From positions 332,542-396,541 of the forward strand of contig NZ_JAENJH010000006.1 of assembly GCF_016595675.1 (NCBI RefSeq): DNA of 64,000 nucleotides, written 5' to 3'. The stretch is from Prauserella cavernicola. GTDB lineage: Bacteria; Actinomycetota; Actinomycetes; Mycobacteriales; Pseudonocardiaceae. Below, piece by piece: positions 16,912-25,333 of this stretch (positions are counted from its first letter, which is position 1; each line of letters begins with the position of its first letter). The position numbers were made by a program, and so were the translations under genes. The notes beneath the pieces are model-generated. The model was not told the DNA's origin and made no database searches. It was given only the letters and a program-made list of their open reading frames with translations.

Positions 16912-17754
16912 TCAGGGACAACGTGCGGTGACCAGCCAGGTCGCCGAGTCGTAGTGCACGCCGCGTTCGTCGAGGTGCCCGTGGAGAGTGCGGCGCAGGG
17001 CCTCCAGCGCGCGGGCCCGCGGGTCGGGATCGAGCTGTGCCAGCCTGCCCGCGTTCTGACTGGTGACGAATCGCAGCGCATCGTCGACGTCGGCACCGAA
17101 GTACATGGGCTCGGCCAGCCCTCGCAGGTCGACATCGGCGAAACCGGCCGACGTCAGCAGGTCCCGAACCCGGGGCGGGTCGCTGAGCGCGAGCGGACTC
17201 GGCGCGTCCGCCGGCGGTGACTCCTCGACGCCCAGCGCGGCGAAGAAGCTGCGCAGCCACTCCTGCCGTGCGAGCGGCTGCCAGGTCAGCAGCACGAGTC
17301 GTCCGCCGGGACGCAGCGCCCGGCCGAGGTTGGCGAACGCCGCCACCGGGTCGCCGAAGAACATCGCACCGTGCCTGCTGATGGCGATGTCGAAACCCTG
17401 TCGTGCGAAGTCGTGGACCTGTGCGTCCGCCTGCTCGAACGACGCGTTGGGCAGCCCGTCGAGCCGGGCGCGCTCGCGGGCCAGTTCGAGCATGGCCGAC
17501 GACAGGTCCACGCCGAGGGCCATGCCGTCCGGGGCGGCCCGCGCGGCGTCGCGGGTCGTGCGCCCCGTTCCGCAGCCGACGTCGAGCACGGCCGAGGTCC
17601 GCTTGAACTCCGCGGCGGCGAGGAAGGTGTCCTGATAGTTCGCGACGCCGTTGTCGAAGCGGTCGGCGTTCGCGACCCAGACGTCGCCCCCCGCGCCGTC
17701 CCAGCTCGTCAGTTGGGACACGTTCGACGGATCGACAGGGTTCTCGGTGCTCAC
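16912..17754 (-). CDS. Class I SAM-dependent methyltransferase
   Basis: A 280-residue methyltransferase with motif I VLDVGCGTGRTT (about residues 57-68), acidic loop GVDLSS, ADAQVHDF and motif LRPGGRLVLLTWQP. It belongs to the UbiE/Methyltransf_25 group, acting on an unknown small molecule. A twin-cysteine or membrane feature is absent, so it is cytoplasmic. It lies back to back with the SDR at 17882 and end to end with the rubber operon; neither tells its substrate. Confidence 0.85.
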   Translation of the reverse strand: MSTENPVDPSNVSQLTSWDGAGGDVWVANADRFDNGVANYQDTFLAAAEFKRTSAVLDVGCGTGRTTRDAARAAPDGMALGVDLSSAMLELARERARLDGLPNASFEQADAQVHDFARQGFDIAISRHGAMFFGDPVAAFANLGRALRPGGRLVLLTWQPLARQEWLRSFFAALGVEESPPADAPSPLALSDPPRVRDLLTSAGFADVDLRGLAEPMYFGADVDDALRFVTSQNAGRLAQLDPDPRARALEALRRTLHGHLDERGVHYDSATWLVTARCP

Positions 17755-17845
17755 CCCACGACGATCGCAGACCCCGGAGCGAAGCCCGATGACCGGGTCG
17801 TGCGCTTCTCAACCTGTCCCGCTCCGGGTAACGTACCGAGTCGAC

Positions 17846-17855
17846 TTCAGTTCAG
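17846..17855 (+). promoter_or_regulatory. AGTTCA regulon site A
   Basis: TTCAGTTCAG lies 27 bp before the SDR start at 17882. It shares the CAGTTCA core with sites at 22659-22674, 22708-22723, 23467-23481 and, in opposite orientation, 32109-32119 and 32853-32875. Confidence 0.5.
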
Positions 17856-17881
17856 GTCGCGAAACGAGAGGTGGGATCGCT

Positions 17882-18640
17882 GTGGTGGGCCGGTTCGATG
17901 GTTCCGTCGCCGCTGTCACGGGGGCGGGCTCGGGGCTGGGGCGCGCGGCGGCGGAGCGGCTGGCGGCCGAGGGAGCCGAGGTCGTGCTGCTCGACCGGGA
18001 CCACTCGGCGATCACCGAGCTCGCCTCGCGGTTGCCCGGCGCGACGCCGTATCAGCTCGACGTCAGCGACTCCGCGGCCGTGGACTCGGTCTTCGACGAC
18101 GTGGTCGGCAGGCACGGCCCGCTCGGCGCGGTCTTCAACAACGCCGGCATCGCGGCCGAGCAGGCTCCGCTGCACCTCACGACCGACGAGAACTGGGCGG
18201 CCGTGCTGAGGGTGAACGCCGACGGCGCCTTCTACGTCCTGCGCGCGACCTTGCGGGCGATGGTGGCCGCGGGTGGCGGTGCGGTGGTCAACATGTCGTC
18301 CTCGTCCGGACTGTCCGGCAAACGCCACATGGCGCCGTACAGCTTCTCGAAGGCGGGCATCGTCAATCTGACCCGGTCGGCCGCCATCGAGTACGCGGAC
18401 AGGGGAATCCGGGTGAACGCCGTCGCGCCCGCGGCGGTCCGGACCCCGCTCGTCGAGAAGCACATCCGTACCGCGCCGGATCCCGAGGCGATGGAGCGGC
18501 TGGTCACCTCGCAGTCCCCGATCCCCGGAATGGCGACTCCCGCTGACGTGGCCGGGGTCGTGACCTTTCTTCTGTCGGACGACGCCGCGTGGATCACCGG
18601 CCTGACCGTCCCGGTCGACGGCGGCTATCACGCGATCTGA
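17882..18640 (+). CDS. SDR family oxidoreductase
   Basis: A 252-residue short-chain dehydrogenase/reductase. NAD(P) motif TGAGSGLG (about residues 12-19) with an Asp at the end of beta-2 (LLDRD, favouring NAD), NNAGIA, catalytic Ser in NMSSSSG, YSFSK catalytic Tyr/Lys and the C-terminal VDGGYHAI. GTG at 17882 is chosen for the upstream AGAGGTGG. It leads a two-gene unit with the zinc alcohol dehydrogenase and opens the large CoA-catabolic locus. Probably oxidises a secondary alcohol; substrate unknown. Confidence 0.9.
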   Translation: MVGRFDGSVAAVTGAGSGLGRAAAERLAAEGAEVVLLDRDHSAITELASRLPGATPYQLDVSDSAAVDSVFDDVVGRHGPLGAVFNNAGIAAEQAPLHLTTDENWAAVLRVNADGAFYVLRATLRAMVAAGGGAVVNMSSSSGLSGKRHMAPYSFSKAGIVNLTRSAAIEYADRGIRVNAVAPAAVRTPLVEKHIRTAPDPEAMERLVTSQSPIPGMATPADVAGVVTFLLSDDAAWITGLTVPVDGGYHAI

Positions 18641-18656
18641 GCGAAAGGAGACTCCG

Positions 18657-19688
18657 GTGCTCGCTTACCGGATGGCGGGCTCCGGGCGCGCCGAGCTCGT
18701 GGACCACGAGAGTCCCGAACCGGGGCCCGGCGAGGTGCGGCTGGACGTTCTCGCGGCCGGTGTCTGCCACTCCGATCTCGCGGTGCTGGCCGGCGGGGTG
18801 TCGCGAGCGTGGGCGCTGCCGTTCACCCTGGGACACGAGATCTGCGGACGGGTCGCCGTCCTGGGGTCCGATGTGGAGGGTGTCGATGTCGGAGACCAGG
18901 TGGTGGTGCACGCCCCCTACGGCTGCGGCCGGTGTCGGCGGTGCGAGCGTGGCCAGACCAACTACTGCGACGACCGCGACCGCTTGCCGGCGGCGGGAAT
19001 CGGGCTCGGTGTGGACGGCGGCATGGCCGACTCGGTCGTCGTCGGCGCCGAGCGTCTCGTGTCCGCGTCCGGGGTGGATCCCGTGGTCGCCGCGACGCTC
19101 ACCGACGCCGGGCTGACGTCGTTCCACGCCATCGAGGGGTGCCGGGACCTGCTGACCGAGCCTGATGCCGTGGTCGTGGTCATCGGCGTCGGGGGTTTGG
19201 GGCATCTGGCGATCGGCATCCTGCGGGCGTGCTACGGGGTTCAGGTCGTGGCGGTGGACACCCGGGATGCCGCGTTGGAGCTGGCCGGAGAATGCGGTGC
19301 CGATGTGGCGGTCGGACCCGGAGGCGCTGCCGCCGCCGTGACGGCCGTGGCGGGCGGACGTGGTGCCGATGTGGTGTTCGACTTCGCCGGCGCGCAGAGC
19401 AGCCTGGAGCTGGCGACCGCTGTGCTGCGCACGGCGGGTGAGCTCGTGGTGGTCGGCAGCGGTGGCGGCGTCCTGAGGGTGGCGAAGCCGGGAGTGCTGC
19501 CGGCCGGAATCCGCCTGCGGTTGCCGTTCTGGGGCTCGCGTACGGAGCTGAGCGGGGTCGTCGAACTGGCCCGGCAGGGAGCGCTGCGGCCGAGGACCAC
19601 GACGTTCCCGCTGACGGAGGCCGACCGTGCTTTCGCCGAGCTGCGCGACGGAAAGCTGGTCGGCCGGGCGGTGCTGGTTCCGCGCTGA
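18657..19688 (+). CDS. Zinc-dependent alcohol dehydrogenase (MDR family)
   Basis: A 343-residue medium-chain dehydrogenase. Catalytic zinc ligands are in GVCHSD and GHE; the structural zinc site is CGRCRRCERGQTNYC. The cofactor fold is VVVIGVGGLGHLAIGIL with an Asp at the end of beta-2 (VAVDTRD), which favours NAD. GTG start with GAAAGGAG six bases upstream and 16 bp after the SDR stop, so co-transcribed. It would oxidise a primary or secondary alcohol in the pathway. A 13-bp hairpin follows at once. Confidence 0.9.
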   Translation: MLAYRMAGSGRAELVDHESPEPGPGEVRLDVLAAGVCHSDLAVLAGGVSRAWALPFTLGHEICGRVAVLGSDVEGVDVGDQVVVHAPYGCGRCRRCERGQTNYCDDRDRLPAAGIGLGVDGGMADSVVVGAERLVSASGVDPVVAATLTDAGLTSFHAIEGCRDLLTEPDAVVVVIGVGGLGHLAIGILRACYGVQVVAVDTRDAALELAGECGADVAVGPGGAAAAVTAVAGGRGADVVFDFAGAQSSLELATAVLRTAGELVVVGSGGGVLRVAKPGVLPAGIRLRLPFWGSRTELSGVVELARQGALRPRTTTFPLTEADRAFAELRDGKLVGRAVLVPR

Positions 19689-19711
19689 GCCGGTGTTTCC
19701 GGCTCAGCGCG
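19681..19711. terminator. Bidirectional terminator hairpin
   Basis: Perfect 13-bp stem CGCGCTGAGCCGG / CCGGCTCAGCGCG with a 5-base loop, spanning the stops of two convergent genes. Confidence 0.75.
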
Positions 19712-20453
19712 CGGACCAGCCGCCGTCGACGAAGATCTCCGACCCCGTGGTGTAGCCGGAGTCGTCGCACGCGAGGAACGCGACGGCGGCGGCGACCTCC
19801 TCGGGGCGCCCGAGCCGGCCCATCGGGGTGTTGGCCAGCATCGCCGTGTGCCGTTCGGTGCCGCCGAAGCGCTCGAGCAGTGGGGCCGTGCCGATGAACG
19901 CGGGGACCACCGCGTTCACCCGCACTCCGTGGGCGGCCCAGTGCAGCGCGGCGTTCATCGTCATCGAGCGCACCGCACCTTTCGCGGCGGCGTAGGAGAA
20001 ACTGTTGGCCAGACCGCCTGACGCCCCGAGGATCGACGCGATGTTGACGATCGCGCCGCCACCGCCCGCCTCGATGACCGGCCCGACGTGCTTCATGCCC
20101 AGCCAGGTACCGAGCTGGTCGATGTCGACGACCTGGTCCCAGCGCTCCCGTGTCTCGGTCTCGACCGTTCCCAGGCTCCCGACGCCCGCGTTGTTCACCA
20201 GCGCGTGCACCGAGCCCCACGCGTCCTGGACCTCGGCCACGGCGTGGCTCCACGCGTCCTCGTCGGTGACGTCGAGAGCGATCGCGATCGTGGTGCCGCC
20301 GAGTCGCGCGGCCAGTGCGCCGCAGGCGTCCACGTCGACGTCGGTGAGCGCCACCGAGGCTCCCTCGGCGACGAGCCGCTGCGCGATCGCCGTGCCGAGT
20401 CCGCCGGTGGCTCCCGTGAGGATGACGTGGCGATCGTCGAGTCGTCGTGACAT
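19704..20453 (-). CDS. SDR family oxidoreductase
   Basis: A 249-residue short-chain dehydrogenase: TGATGGLG, NNAGVG, ASILGASG with the catalytic Ser, YAAAK with Tyr/Lys and C-terminal VDGGWSAR. An aspartate pair (LTDVD) after beta-2 suggests NAD. It is the third gene of a leftward unit (transporter, SDR, SDR) and lies 26 bp after the previous SDR. Its 3' end faces the zinc alcohol dehydrogenase. Confidence 0.9.
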   Translation of the reverse strand: MSRRLDDRHVILTGATGGLGTAIAQRLVAEGASVALTDVDVDACGALAARLGGTTIAIALDVTDEDAWSHAVAEVQDAWGSVHALVNNAGVGSLGTVETETRERWDQVVDIDQLGTWLGMKHVGPVIEAGGGGAIVNIASILGASGGLANSFSYAAAKGAVRSMTMNAALHWAAHGVRVNAVVPAFIGTAPLLERFGGTERHTAMLANTPMGRLGRPEEVAAAVAFLACDDSGYTTGSEIFVDGGWSAR

Positions 20454-20479
20454 CTCGTTCGGTGCTCCGTTCGTCCTGA

Positions 20480-21247
20480 TCAGACCGCGGTGTAGCCACC
20501 GTCGACGGGAATCCCGGCTCCGGTGACGAAGGAAGCGTTGTCGGACAACAAGAACGCCACCGCGGTGGCGATCTCTCCCGGTGCCGCCGCACGGGTGAGC
20601 GGGGCGCTCACCCTGCCCGCGATGCCGGTGCGCGGACTGGGCCGCAGTCCCTGACCATCAGCCGCACTGTTCTCGGCGAGGTTGGTGGCCACGTATCCCG
20701 GGCACACGCAGTTCAGCCGGATGCCCCGGTCCGCGTACTCCGCGGCGAGGCTGCGGGTCAGTGCCAGCACACCGCCCTTGGTCGCGTCGTAGGCGGCCGA
20801 GCGGCCCGCCGCCACCATGGCGCCCACCGAGCCGACGGTGACGACCGCCCCGGCCGTGGCGTCGAGAAGATGCGGCAGCGCCGCCTGGATGCTCAGGAAG
20901 GTTCCCGTGAGGTTCACGTCGACCAGCCGTTGCCAGGTCGCCAGGGGCATCTCGTCCGACGGGGTACCGTCGGTGACTCCCGCGCAGGTGACGAGTCCGT
21001 CGATCCCGCCCAGCCCCGTCGCTGCACCGGTGAATGCGGACTCGACCGCGGCGGCGTTCGCGACGTCGCAGTGCAGCGGCAGGACGGGATGCCGCTGCCC
21101 TGCGCTCGACTCGAACTCGGGGCGGCGCACGTCCAGCGCGGCGACGTGCGCACCGCGGGCGGTGAGCAGTTCCGCGACGGCGCGCCCGATCCCGCTCCCG
21201 GCGCCGGTGACGACGATGCGACGGTCCGCGACCTGATCCGGGCTCAC
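20480..21247 (-). CDS. SDR family oxidoreductase
   Basis: A 255-residue short-chain dehydrogenase with TGAGSGIG, VTVGSVG (Ser) and YDATK (Tyr/Lys). The usual NNAG reads TCAG (LVTCAGVTDG). A 20-residue insertion NLAENSAADGQGLRP precedes the substrate-binding region. GTG start overlaps the transporter stop as GTGA, so translation is coupled. The C-terminus VDGGYTAV is standard. Confidence 0.9.
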   Translation of the reverse strand: MSPDQVADRRIVVTGAGSGIGRAVAELLTARGAHVAALDVRRPEFESSAGQRHPVLPLHCDVANAAAVESAFTGAATGLGGIDGLVTCAGVTDGTPSDEMPLATWQRLVDVNLTGTFLSIQAALPHLLDATAGAVVTVGSVGAMVAAGRSAAYDATKGGVLALTRSLAAEYADRGIRLNCVCPGYVATNLAENSAADGQGLRPSPRTGIAGRVSAPLTRAAAPGEIATAVAFLLSDNASFVTGAGIPVDGGYTAV

Positions 21248-22590
21248 GACTCGGCCTGCGCGACGGGACCGGTCACCCGGCTCACCTTCGACGCCGGTCC
21301 GTCGTCCAGATCCACGGACCGGGTTTCGCTCATGGTCGCCACCACGGCCAGTCCGATGGCCGCGGCGACGATGATGTAGAACGCCGGCGCCATCGTGATG
21401 CCGGTGACGGCGACGAGCCAGGTCGAGATCAACGAGACGAGCCCCGAGCCGAGGACGCCACCGATGTTGAAGCCGAGCGAGACGCCGGTGTAGCGCACCC
21501 GCGTCGGGAACAGTTCGGAGTACTGCGCGTACACCACTCCCTGCTGGACGCTGAACGGAAGGTTCAGGATCAGCGCCGCGCCGATGGCGAGTGCGAGCGA
21601 ACCCTGTTGCATGGCCCAGAAACACGGAATGGCGAGTACGACGAACGTGATCATGCTGCCGGCGAGGATCCGCCGTCGCCCGAACCGGTCGCTCATCGCG
21701 CCGGCCAACGGGGTGAGCGCGAGCGGGACCAGCACGATGAACACGACCAGCCAGAGCGCTCCGGTCAACGGGTACTCCAGCACCGCCGACAGGTGGACGA
21801 GGATGTAGACCGACGCGATGCCGCCGGTGGTCATCGTCGAGTAGGCGATGGCCACGATCCGCAGCACGCTGGCCTTGTGCGTGCGGACGACCTCCTTGAC
21901 CGGTGCCTGGGCGGGCGCGTTCTCCTCGACCATCTGCAGGAACAGCGGCGAGTCCTCCACCCGCATCCGGTACAGGACCGCGCCGGCGAGCAGCGGTGCG
22001 GCGATGAGGAACGGCACCCGCCAGCCCCAGGCGCTCATCTGCTCGGCGGTGAGCAGCGAGCTCAGCGTCCCGACGGTGGCGGCCGCGCCCGCGAGCCCGA
22101 GGGAGATTCCGACCGAGGTGGCCGAGCCGAACAGGCCACGCCTGCGCGAGGGAGCCGACTCCGTGGACAGCGACGTCGCTCCGCCGATCTCGCCGCCCGC
22201 CGAGAATCCCTGCAGGATGCGCAGGAGGGTCAACAGGATCGGGGCCGAGACACCGATCGAGGCGTAGGTGGGCAGGAGCCCGGTGAGCGTGGTCGCCACG
22301 CCCATGACCAGCACGGTCGCCAGCAGCACGGTCTTGCGGCCGTGCCGGTCGCCGAGCCTGCCGAAGAACAGACCGCCCAGCGGCCGGGCGAGGAACCCGC
22401 TCGCGACCACGCCGAGCGTGCCGAGCAGGCCGACCAGTCCGTCCTGGCCTGGGAAGAACAGGGGAGCGAGCACGACCGCGAGATAGCCGTAGATCGCGAA
22501 GTCGTAGTACTCGATGGCCGTACCGACCGCGGCGGCCAGGCTCGCCCGGCGAGCGACTCGATCCCGTTCGGGCAGCGCTTGTGTCGACAT
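21244..22590 (-). CDS. MFS transporter, metabolite:H+ symporter type
   Basis: A 448-residue, 12-helix major facilitator of the MHS subfamily (relatives carry shikimate, alpha-ketoglutarate, aromatic acids or proline). Signature blocks: GTAIEYYDFAIYGYLA in helix 1, GRLGDRHGRKTVLL in loop 2-3, LRILQGFSAGGEIGGA in helix 4-5 and AMSDRFGRRRIL in loop 8-9. It is the first gene of the leftward unit with two SDRs and is the likely importer of the organic acid degraded by the locus. The start lies 69 bp from the AGTTCA site B1. Confidence 0.9.
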   Translation of the reverse strand: MSTQALPERDRVARRASLAAAVGTAIEYYDFAIYGYLAVVLAPLFFPGQDGLVGLLGTLGVVASGFLARPLGGLFFGRLGDRHGRKTVLLATVLVMGVATTLTGLLPTYASIGVSAPILLTLLRILQGFSAGGEIGGATSLSTESAPSRRRGLFGSATSVGISLGLAGAAATVGTLSSLLTAEQMSAWGWRVPFLIAAPLLAGAVLYRMRVEDSPLFLQMVEENAPAQAPVKEVVRTHKASVLRIVAIAYSTMTTGGIASVYILVHLSAVLEYPLTGALWLVVFIVLVPLALTPLAGAMSDRFGRRRILAGSMITFVVLAIPCFWAMQQGSLALAIGAALILNLPFSVQQGVVYAQYSELFPTRVRYTGVSLGFNIGGVLGSGLVSLISTWLVAVTGITMAPAFYIIVAAAIGLAVVATMSETRSVDLDDGPASKVSRVTGPVAQAES

Positions 22591-22658
22591 CGGCGCTCCT
22601 TTGCGCGTCAGGAGGACGGCCGTGAGGCCAGCGAACTAGCAGGGTGAAGACTAAGCAC

Positions 22659-22723
22659 GAACCGATCTCAGTTCAAGTTGCTGGCGGAAAACCTTGACGG
22701 CGAGACCGAACTGAGATTGGTTC
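22659..22723. promoter_or_regulatory. AGTTCA regulon site B (inverted pair)
   Basis: GAACCGATCTCAGTTC at 22659-22674 and GAACTGAGATTGGTTC at 22708-22723 are reverse complements at 15 of 16 positions and face each other between divergent genes. Each has GAAC/GTTC ends. A TTGACG lies between them at 22694. Confidence 0.7.
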
Positions 22724-22729
22724 GCTCGC

Positions 22730-23431
22730 ATGGACATCGACGAGACACTGGCGACGACGAGGGCCGTGCGCCGCAGGCTGGACCCGAGCAGGCCGGTCCC
22801 GATCGAGCTCATCCGCGACTGCGTCGAGCTGGCCGTGCAGGCGCCCGCCGGATCGAACGTGGCGCGCACGCGGTTCGTCGTCGTGCGCGAGCCGGCACTG
22901 CGACGTGGACTGGCGGAGCTGTACTCCGAGGTCTACCGCGGTACGTACGTCGGCTCGGCCGGCTACATCGGGAATGTGCGCCGCGACGACCCGGCCGCGG
23001 CGCGAGCGCAGGAGCGGACGGCTCGCTCGGCCGACGCGCTCGAGCGGGCGCTGCACGAGGTCGACACGATCGTCCTCGCCTGCCTGGACGGCACGCGGCT
23101 CGACGGCGTCTCGGCGATGGCGAGCGCGTCGATGCTCGGCGGCGTGCTGCCCGCGATGTGGAGCTTCATGCTCGCCGCCCGCGCCCGAGGGCTCGGAACC
23201 TGCTGGACGACGATGCACCTCGCCAAGGAGCGGGAGGCCGCCGAGCTGCTGGGTATCCCGTTCGACGAGGTGCAGCAGGTGTGCCTGACCCCGCTGGCTT
23301 TCACGGTGGGGGACCGGTTCGGCAGGGCGCGGCGACCTGCCGTCGACGAGGTCGTGCACTGGGACCGCTGGGATCCGGGTCTGCCGCGCGCCGGGCGCCT
23401 CGCCGGCATCGTCGCCGAACCGGGGTCTTGA
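22730..23431 (+). CDS. Nitroreductase-family FMN oxidoreductase
   Basis: A 233-residue nitroreductase-fold protein: TTRAVRRRLDPSRPVP at residues 9-24 with the FMN-phosphate arginines, then VQAPAGSNVARTRFVVV, and AARARGLGTCWTTMHL in the C-terminal half. Members reduce nitro groups, enones or flavins, and some act as dehydrogenases or deiodinases. No Shine-Dalgarno precedes the ATG, and the operator half-site ends six bases upstream, so the transcript may be leaderless. It is a single-gene unit ending just before the enoyl-CoA hydratase promoter. Confidence 0.85.
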   Translation: MDIDETLATTRAVRRRLDPSRPVPIELIRDCVELAVQAPAGSNVARTRFVVVREPALRRGLAELYSEVYRGTYVGSAGYIGNVRRDDPAAARAQERTARSADALERALHEVDTIVLACLDGTRLDGVSAMASASMLGGVLPAMWSFMLAARARGLGTCWTTMHLAKEREAAELLGIPFDEVQQVCLTPLAFTVGDRFGRARRPAVDEVVHWDRWDPGLPRAGRLAGIVAEPGS

Positions 23432-23457
23432 CAGCGGCGAGGGCTCGCGAACATTAT
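23428..23457 (+). promoter_or_regulatory. Sigma-70-type promoter of the nine-gene acyl-CoA operon
   Basis: TTGACA at 23428-23433 and CATTAT at 23452-23457 with 18 bp between. The -35 overlaps the nitroreductase stop codon. The TTCAG repeat immediately downstream would sit over the transcription start. Confidence 0.65.
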
Positions 23458-23466
23458 CAAGTCGAA

Positions 23467-23481
23467 TTCAGTTCAGTTCAG
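23467..23481 (+). promoter_or_regulatory. AGTTCA regulon site C (triple TTCAG)
   Basis: Three tandem TTCAG units lie 10 bp after the -10 box of the enoyl-CoA hydratase operon, the position expected for a repressor that blocks initiation. Confidence 0.6.
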
Positions 23482-23498
23482 CGTGGTTCGGAGGACTC

Positions 23499-24287
23499 AT
23501 GGCAGTCGAAGACGACATCCAGTTCGAGCGGGACGGTCACGTTGCGCGCATCTGGTTCAACCGGCCGCACAAGCGGAACTGCATCACCGTGCCGATGCTC
23601 CACCGGCTCGACGAGATCATCACCGAGATCGAGGCGGACGCGAACCTGCGCGTCGTGGTCGTCCGTGGCAGGGAGAACACGTTCTCCTCCGGCTTCGACC
23701 TCGACAGCCTGCAGTCCGACTTCATCGGCACCAGCACCGCGATGGACGTCGCGGTGGTGTCGGCGAAGGTCTGCGACCGCCTCTACAACATGTCCAAGCC
23801 GTCGGTCGCCGTGCTCGAGGGCTACGTCACCGCGGGCGGCTTCGAGGTCATGATCTCCTGCGACTTCGCGATCGCCGACGAGACAGCGAAGATCGGTGAC
23901 TTCCACATTCGCCGGGCACTGTTCGGTGGTGCGGGGCCGATCTACCGGCTGCCGAGGATGCTGGGCGTGCGCAAGACCAAGGAGCTGATGCTCACCGGCA
24001 AGCTGCTCAGCGGCACGGAGGCCGCGGAGTTCGACCTGGTCAACGCCAGCGCTCCCGCCGACGAGCTGGACGCGACCGTCGAGGAGTTCATCAGCCACCT
24101 CACGGACAAGAGCCCGTTCCAGATGAAGCTCACGAAGATGGCCGTCGATCGCGGGCTCGACGCCGACATCGCCTCGTTGATGGTGCTCGAACACCTCGCG
24201 GTGGGCGTGACGCTGAACTCGGAGGACGCGGCGGAGGGTGTCGCGGCGTTCCTCGAGAAGCGCGATCCGAAGTGGACCGGTCGCTGA
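23499..24287 (+). CDS. Enoyl-CoA hydratase/isomerase
   Basis: A 262-residue crotonase-fold enzyme. Oxyanion-hole segments are RENTFSSGFDLDSL and LEGYVTAGGFEVMISCDFAIADE; the second catalytic region reads HIRRALFGGAGPIYRLPRMLG, where hydratases usually carry a glutamate near GGAG. With that residue unclear it could be a hydratase or an isomerase. GGAGG four bases before the ATG. First gene of a nine-gene operon running to 32094, under TTGACA/CATTAT. Confidence 0.88.
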   Translation: MAVEDDIQFERDGHVARIWFNRPHKRNCITVPMLHRLDEIITEIEADANLRVVVVRGRENTFSSGFDLDSLQSDFIGTSTAMDVAVVSAKVCDRLYNMSKPSVAVLEGYVTAGGFEVMISCDFAIADETAKIGDFHIRRALFGGAGPIYRLPRMLGVRKTKELMLTGKLLSGTEAAEFDLVNASAPADELDATVEEFISHLTDKSPFQMKLTKMAVDRGLDADIASLMVLEHLAVGVTLNSEDAAEGVAAFLEKRDPKWTGR

Positions 24288-24313
24288 TCCCTCGGTGCGG
24301 GTGAAGGAGTGAC

Positions 24314-25333
24314 ATGAGCCGAGCCACGGCACACGCTGATGCCGACGGCGCGCTCGCGACGCGAGTGCGGCGGGCGCTGCCCGTCCGGGACGCCGGAGCG
24401 CTGAGCGTGCTGGAAGGCGGCCGGTCCGGGTTGACCTACCTGATCCGGGCCGGTGAGCTCGGTTTCGTGGTGAAGGCCGTTCCTCCCGGGCGGCCCGCGA
24501 CCGGGCGCAACGACGTGCTGCGTCAGGCCCACGTACTGTCCGCGTTGGACGGACACGGACTGCCCGTTCCGGCCGTGATCGCCCACGAGACTGCCGAGCC
24601 CGCCTGGTTCGCGATGAGCTTCGCGGCGGGTGATGCCACGGAGCCGGTGCTCGACGTCGAGGGCACGATCGCCCCCGCGCTCGCGCGGTCCCGCATGCTG
24701 GCCGCCGCGCGGGTGCTCGGCGCGCTGCACGCGGTGCCCGTGGAGCGGGTGGCGGCCGGTGTCGGCGCGGCGGGTGGTGCCGCGCCCGATCCGGCGGATC
24801 CCGCCGACGAGCTCGACCGGTGGACCAGGACGATGCGTGCGGTACCACGGGAGCTCCGGCCCGGTTCGGAGGAGCTGCTCGCCGCACTGGCCGCGTCGGT
24901 TCCGGCCTCGGTGGCCCCGGTGTTGCTGCACGGCGACTTCCGGCTCGGGAACCTGTTGTGCGAGGGCGAGACTCCCACGGCACTGATCGACTGGGAGATC
25001 TGGAGCGTCGGTGACCCGCGGGTCGATCTCGGCTGGTTCGGTGTGTTCACCGACGGTCGCCTGTTCCCGGGCACGGGCAGGGTCGTCGACGGGCTGCCCG
25101 GCGAGGACGAACTCGTCGAGGTCTACCGGCTGGCGCGCGGCGAGTCCGGGGGCACGGACGCCGACTACACCTGGTTCCGTGCGCTCGGCCGCATGAAGAT
25201 GGCCGCGATCATGGGGCACAACCTGCGCAGGCACCGCGAGGGCAGGCACCACGATCCCGTGCAGGAGGAGCTGCCGCCCACCATCGCGGCTCTGATCGCC
25301 GACGCGCAGCGCCTGATGGGTCCTGCCCGATGA
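24314..25333 (+). CDS. APH-fold kinase (ACAD10/11- or LvaA-like)
   Basis: A 339-residue phosphotransferase-family protein: ATP-binding N-lobe LEGGRSGLTYLI and VVKAVPPG, catalytic HGDFRLGN (about residues 203-210), and LIDWEIWSVGDPRVDLGW with the metal-binding Asp. Although related to aminoglycoside kinases, such proteins beside acyl-CoA dehydrogenases resemble the kinase domain of human ACAD10/11 and bacterial LvaA, which phosphorylate 4-hydroxyacyl-CoA (established for those families). It sits in one operon with an acyl-CoA dehydrogenase of the matching type at 29675. Its stop overlaps the next ATG. Antibiotic resistance is unlikely in this setting. Confidence 0.8.
   Translation: MSRATAHADADGALATRVRRALPVRDAGALSVLEGGRSGLTYLIRAGELGFVVKAVPPGRPATGRNDVLRQAHVLSALDGHGLPVPAVIAHETAEPAWFAMSFAAGDATEPVLDVEGTIAPALARSRMLAAARVLGALHAVPVERVAAGVGAAGGAAPDPADPADELDRWTRTMRAVPRELRPGSEELLAALAASVPASVAPVLLHGDFRLGNLLCEGETPTALIDWEIWSVGDPRVDLGWFGVFTDGRLFPGTGRVVDGLPGEDELVEVYRLARGESGGTDADYTWFRALGRMKMAAIMGHNLRRHREGRHHDPVQEELPPTIAALIADAQRLMGPAR

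Noticed and set aside
14604..17135. Very long open frame on the minus strand opposite the molybdenum hydroxylase genes
   Set aside because: It is the complement of clearly conserved genes, has no ribosome binding site and is rich in Arg, Gly, His, as expected from GC-rich antisense reading.
24314..25333. Aminoglycoside resistance gene
   Set aside because: The APH fold is present, but the gene is translationally coupled inside an acyl-CoA operon, so a catabolic kinase is more likely.
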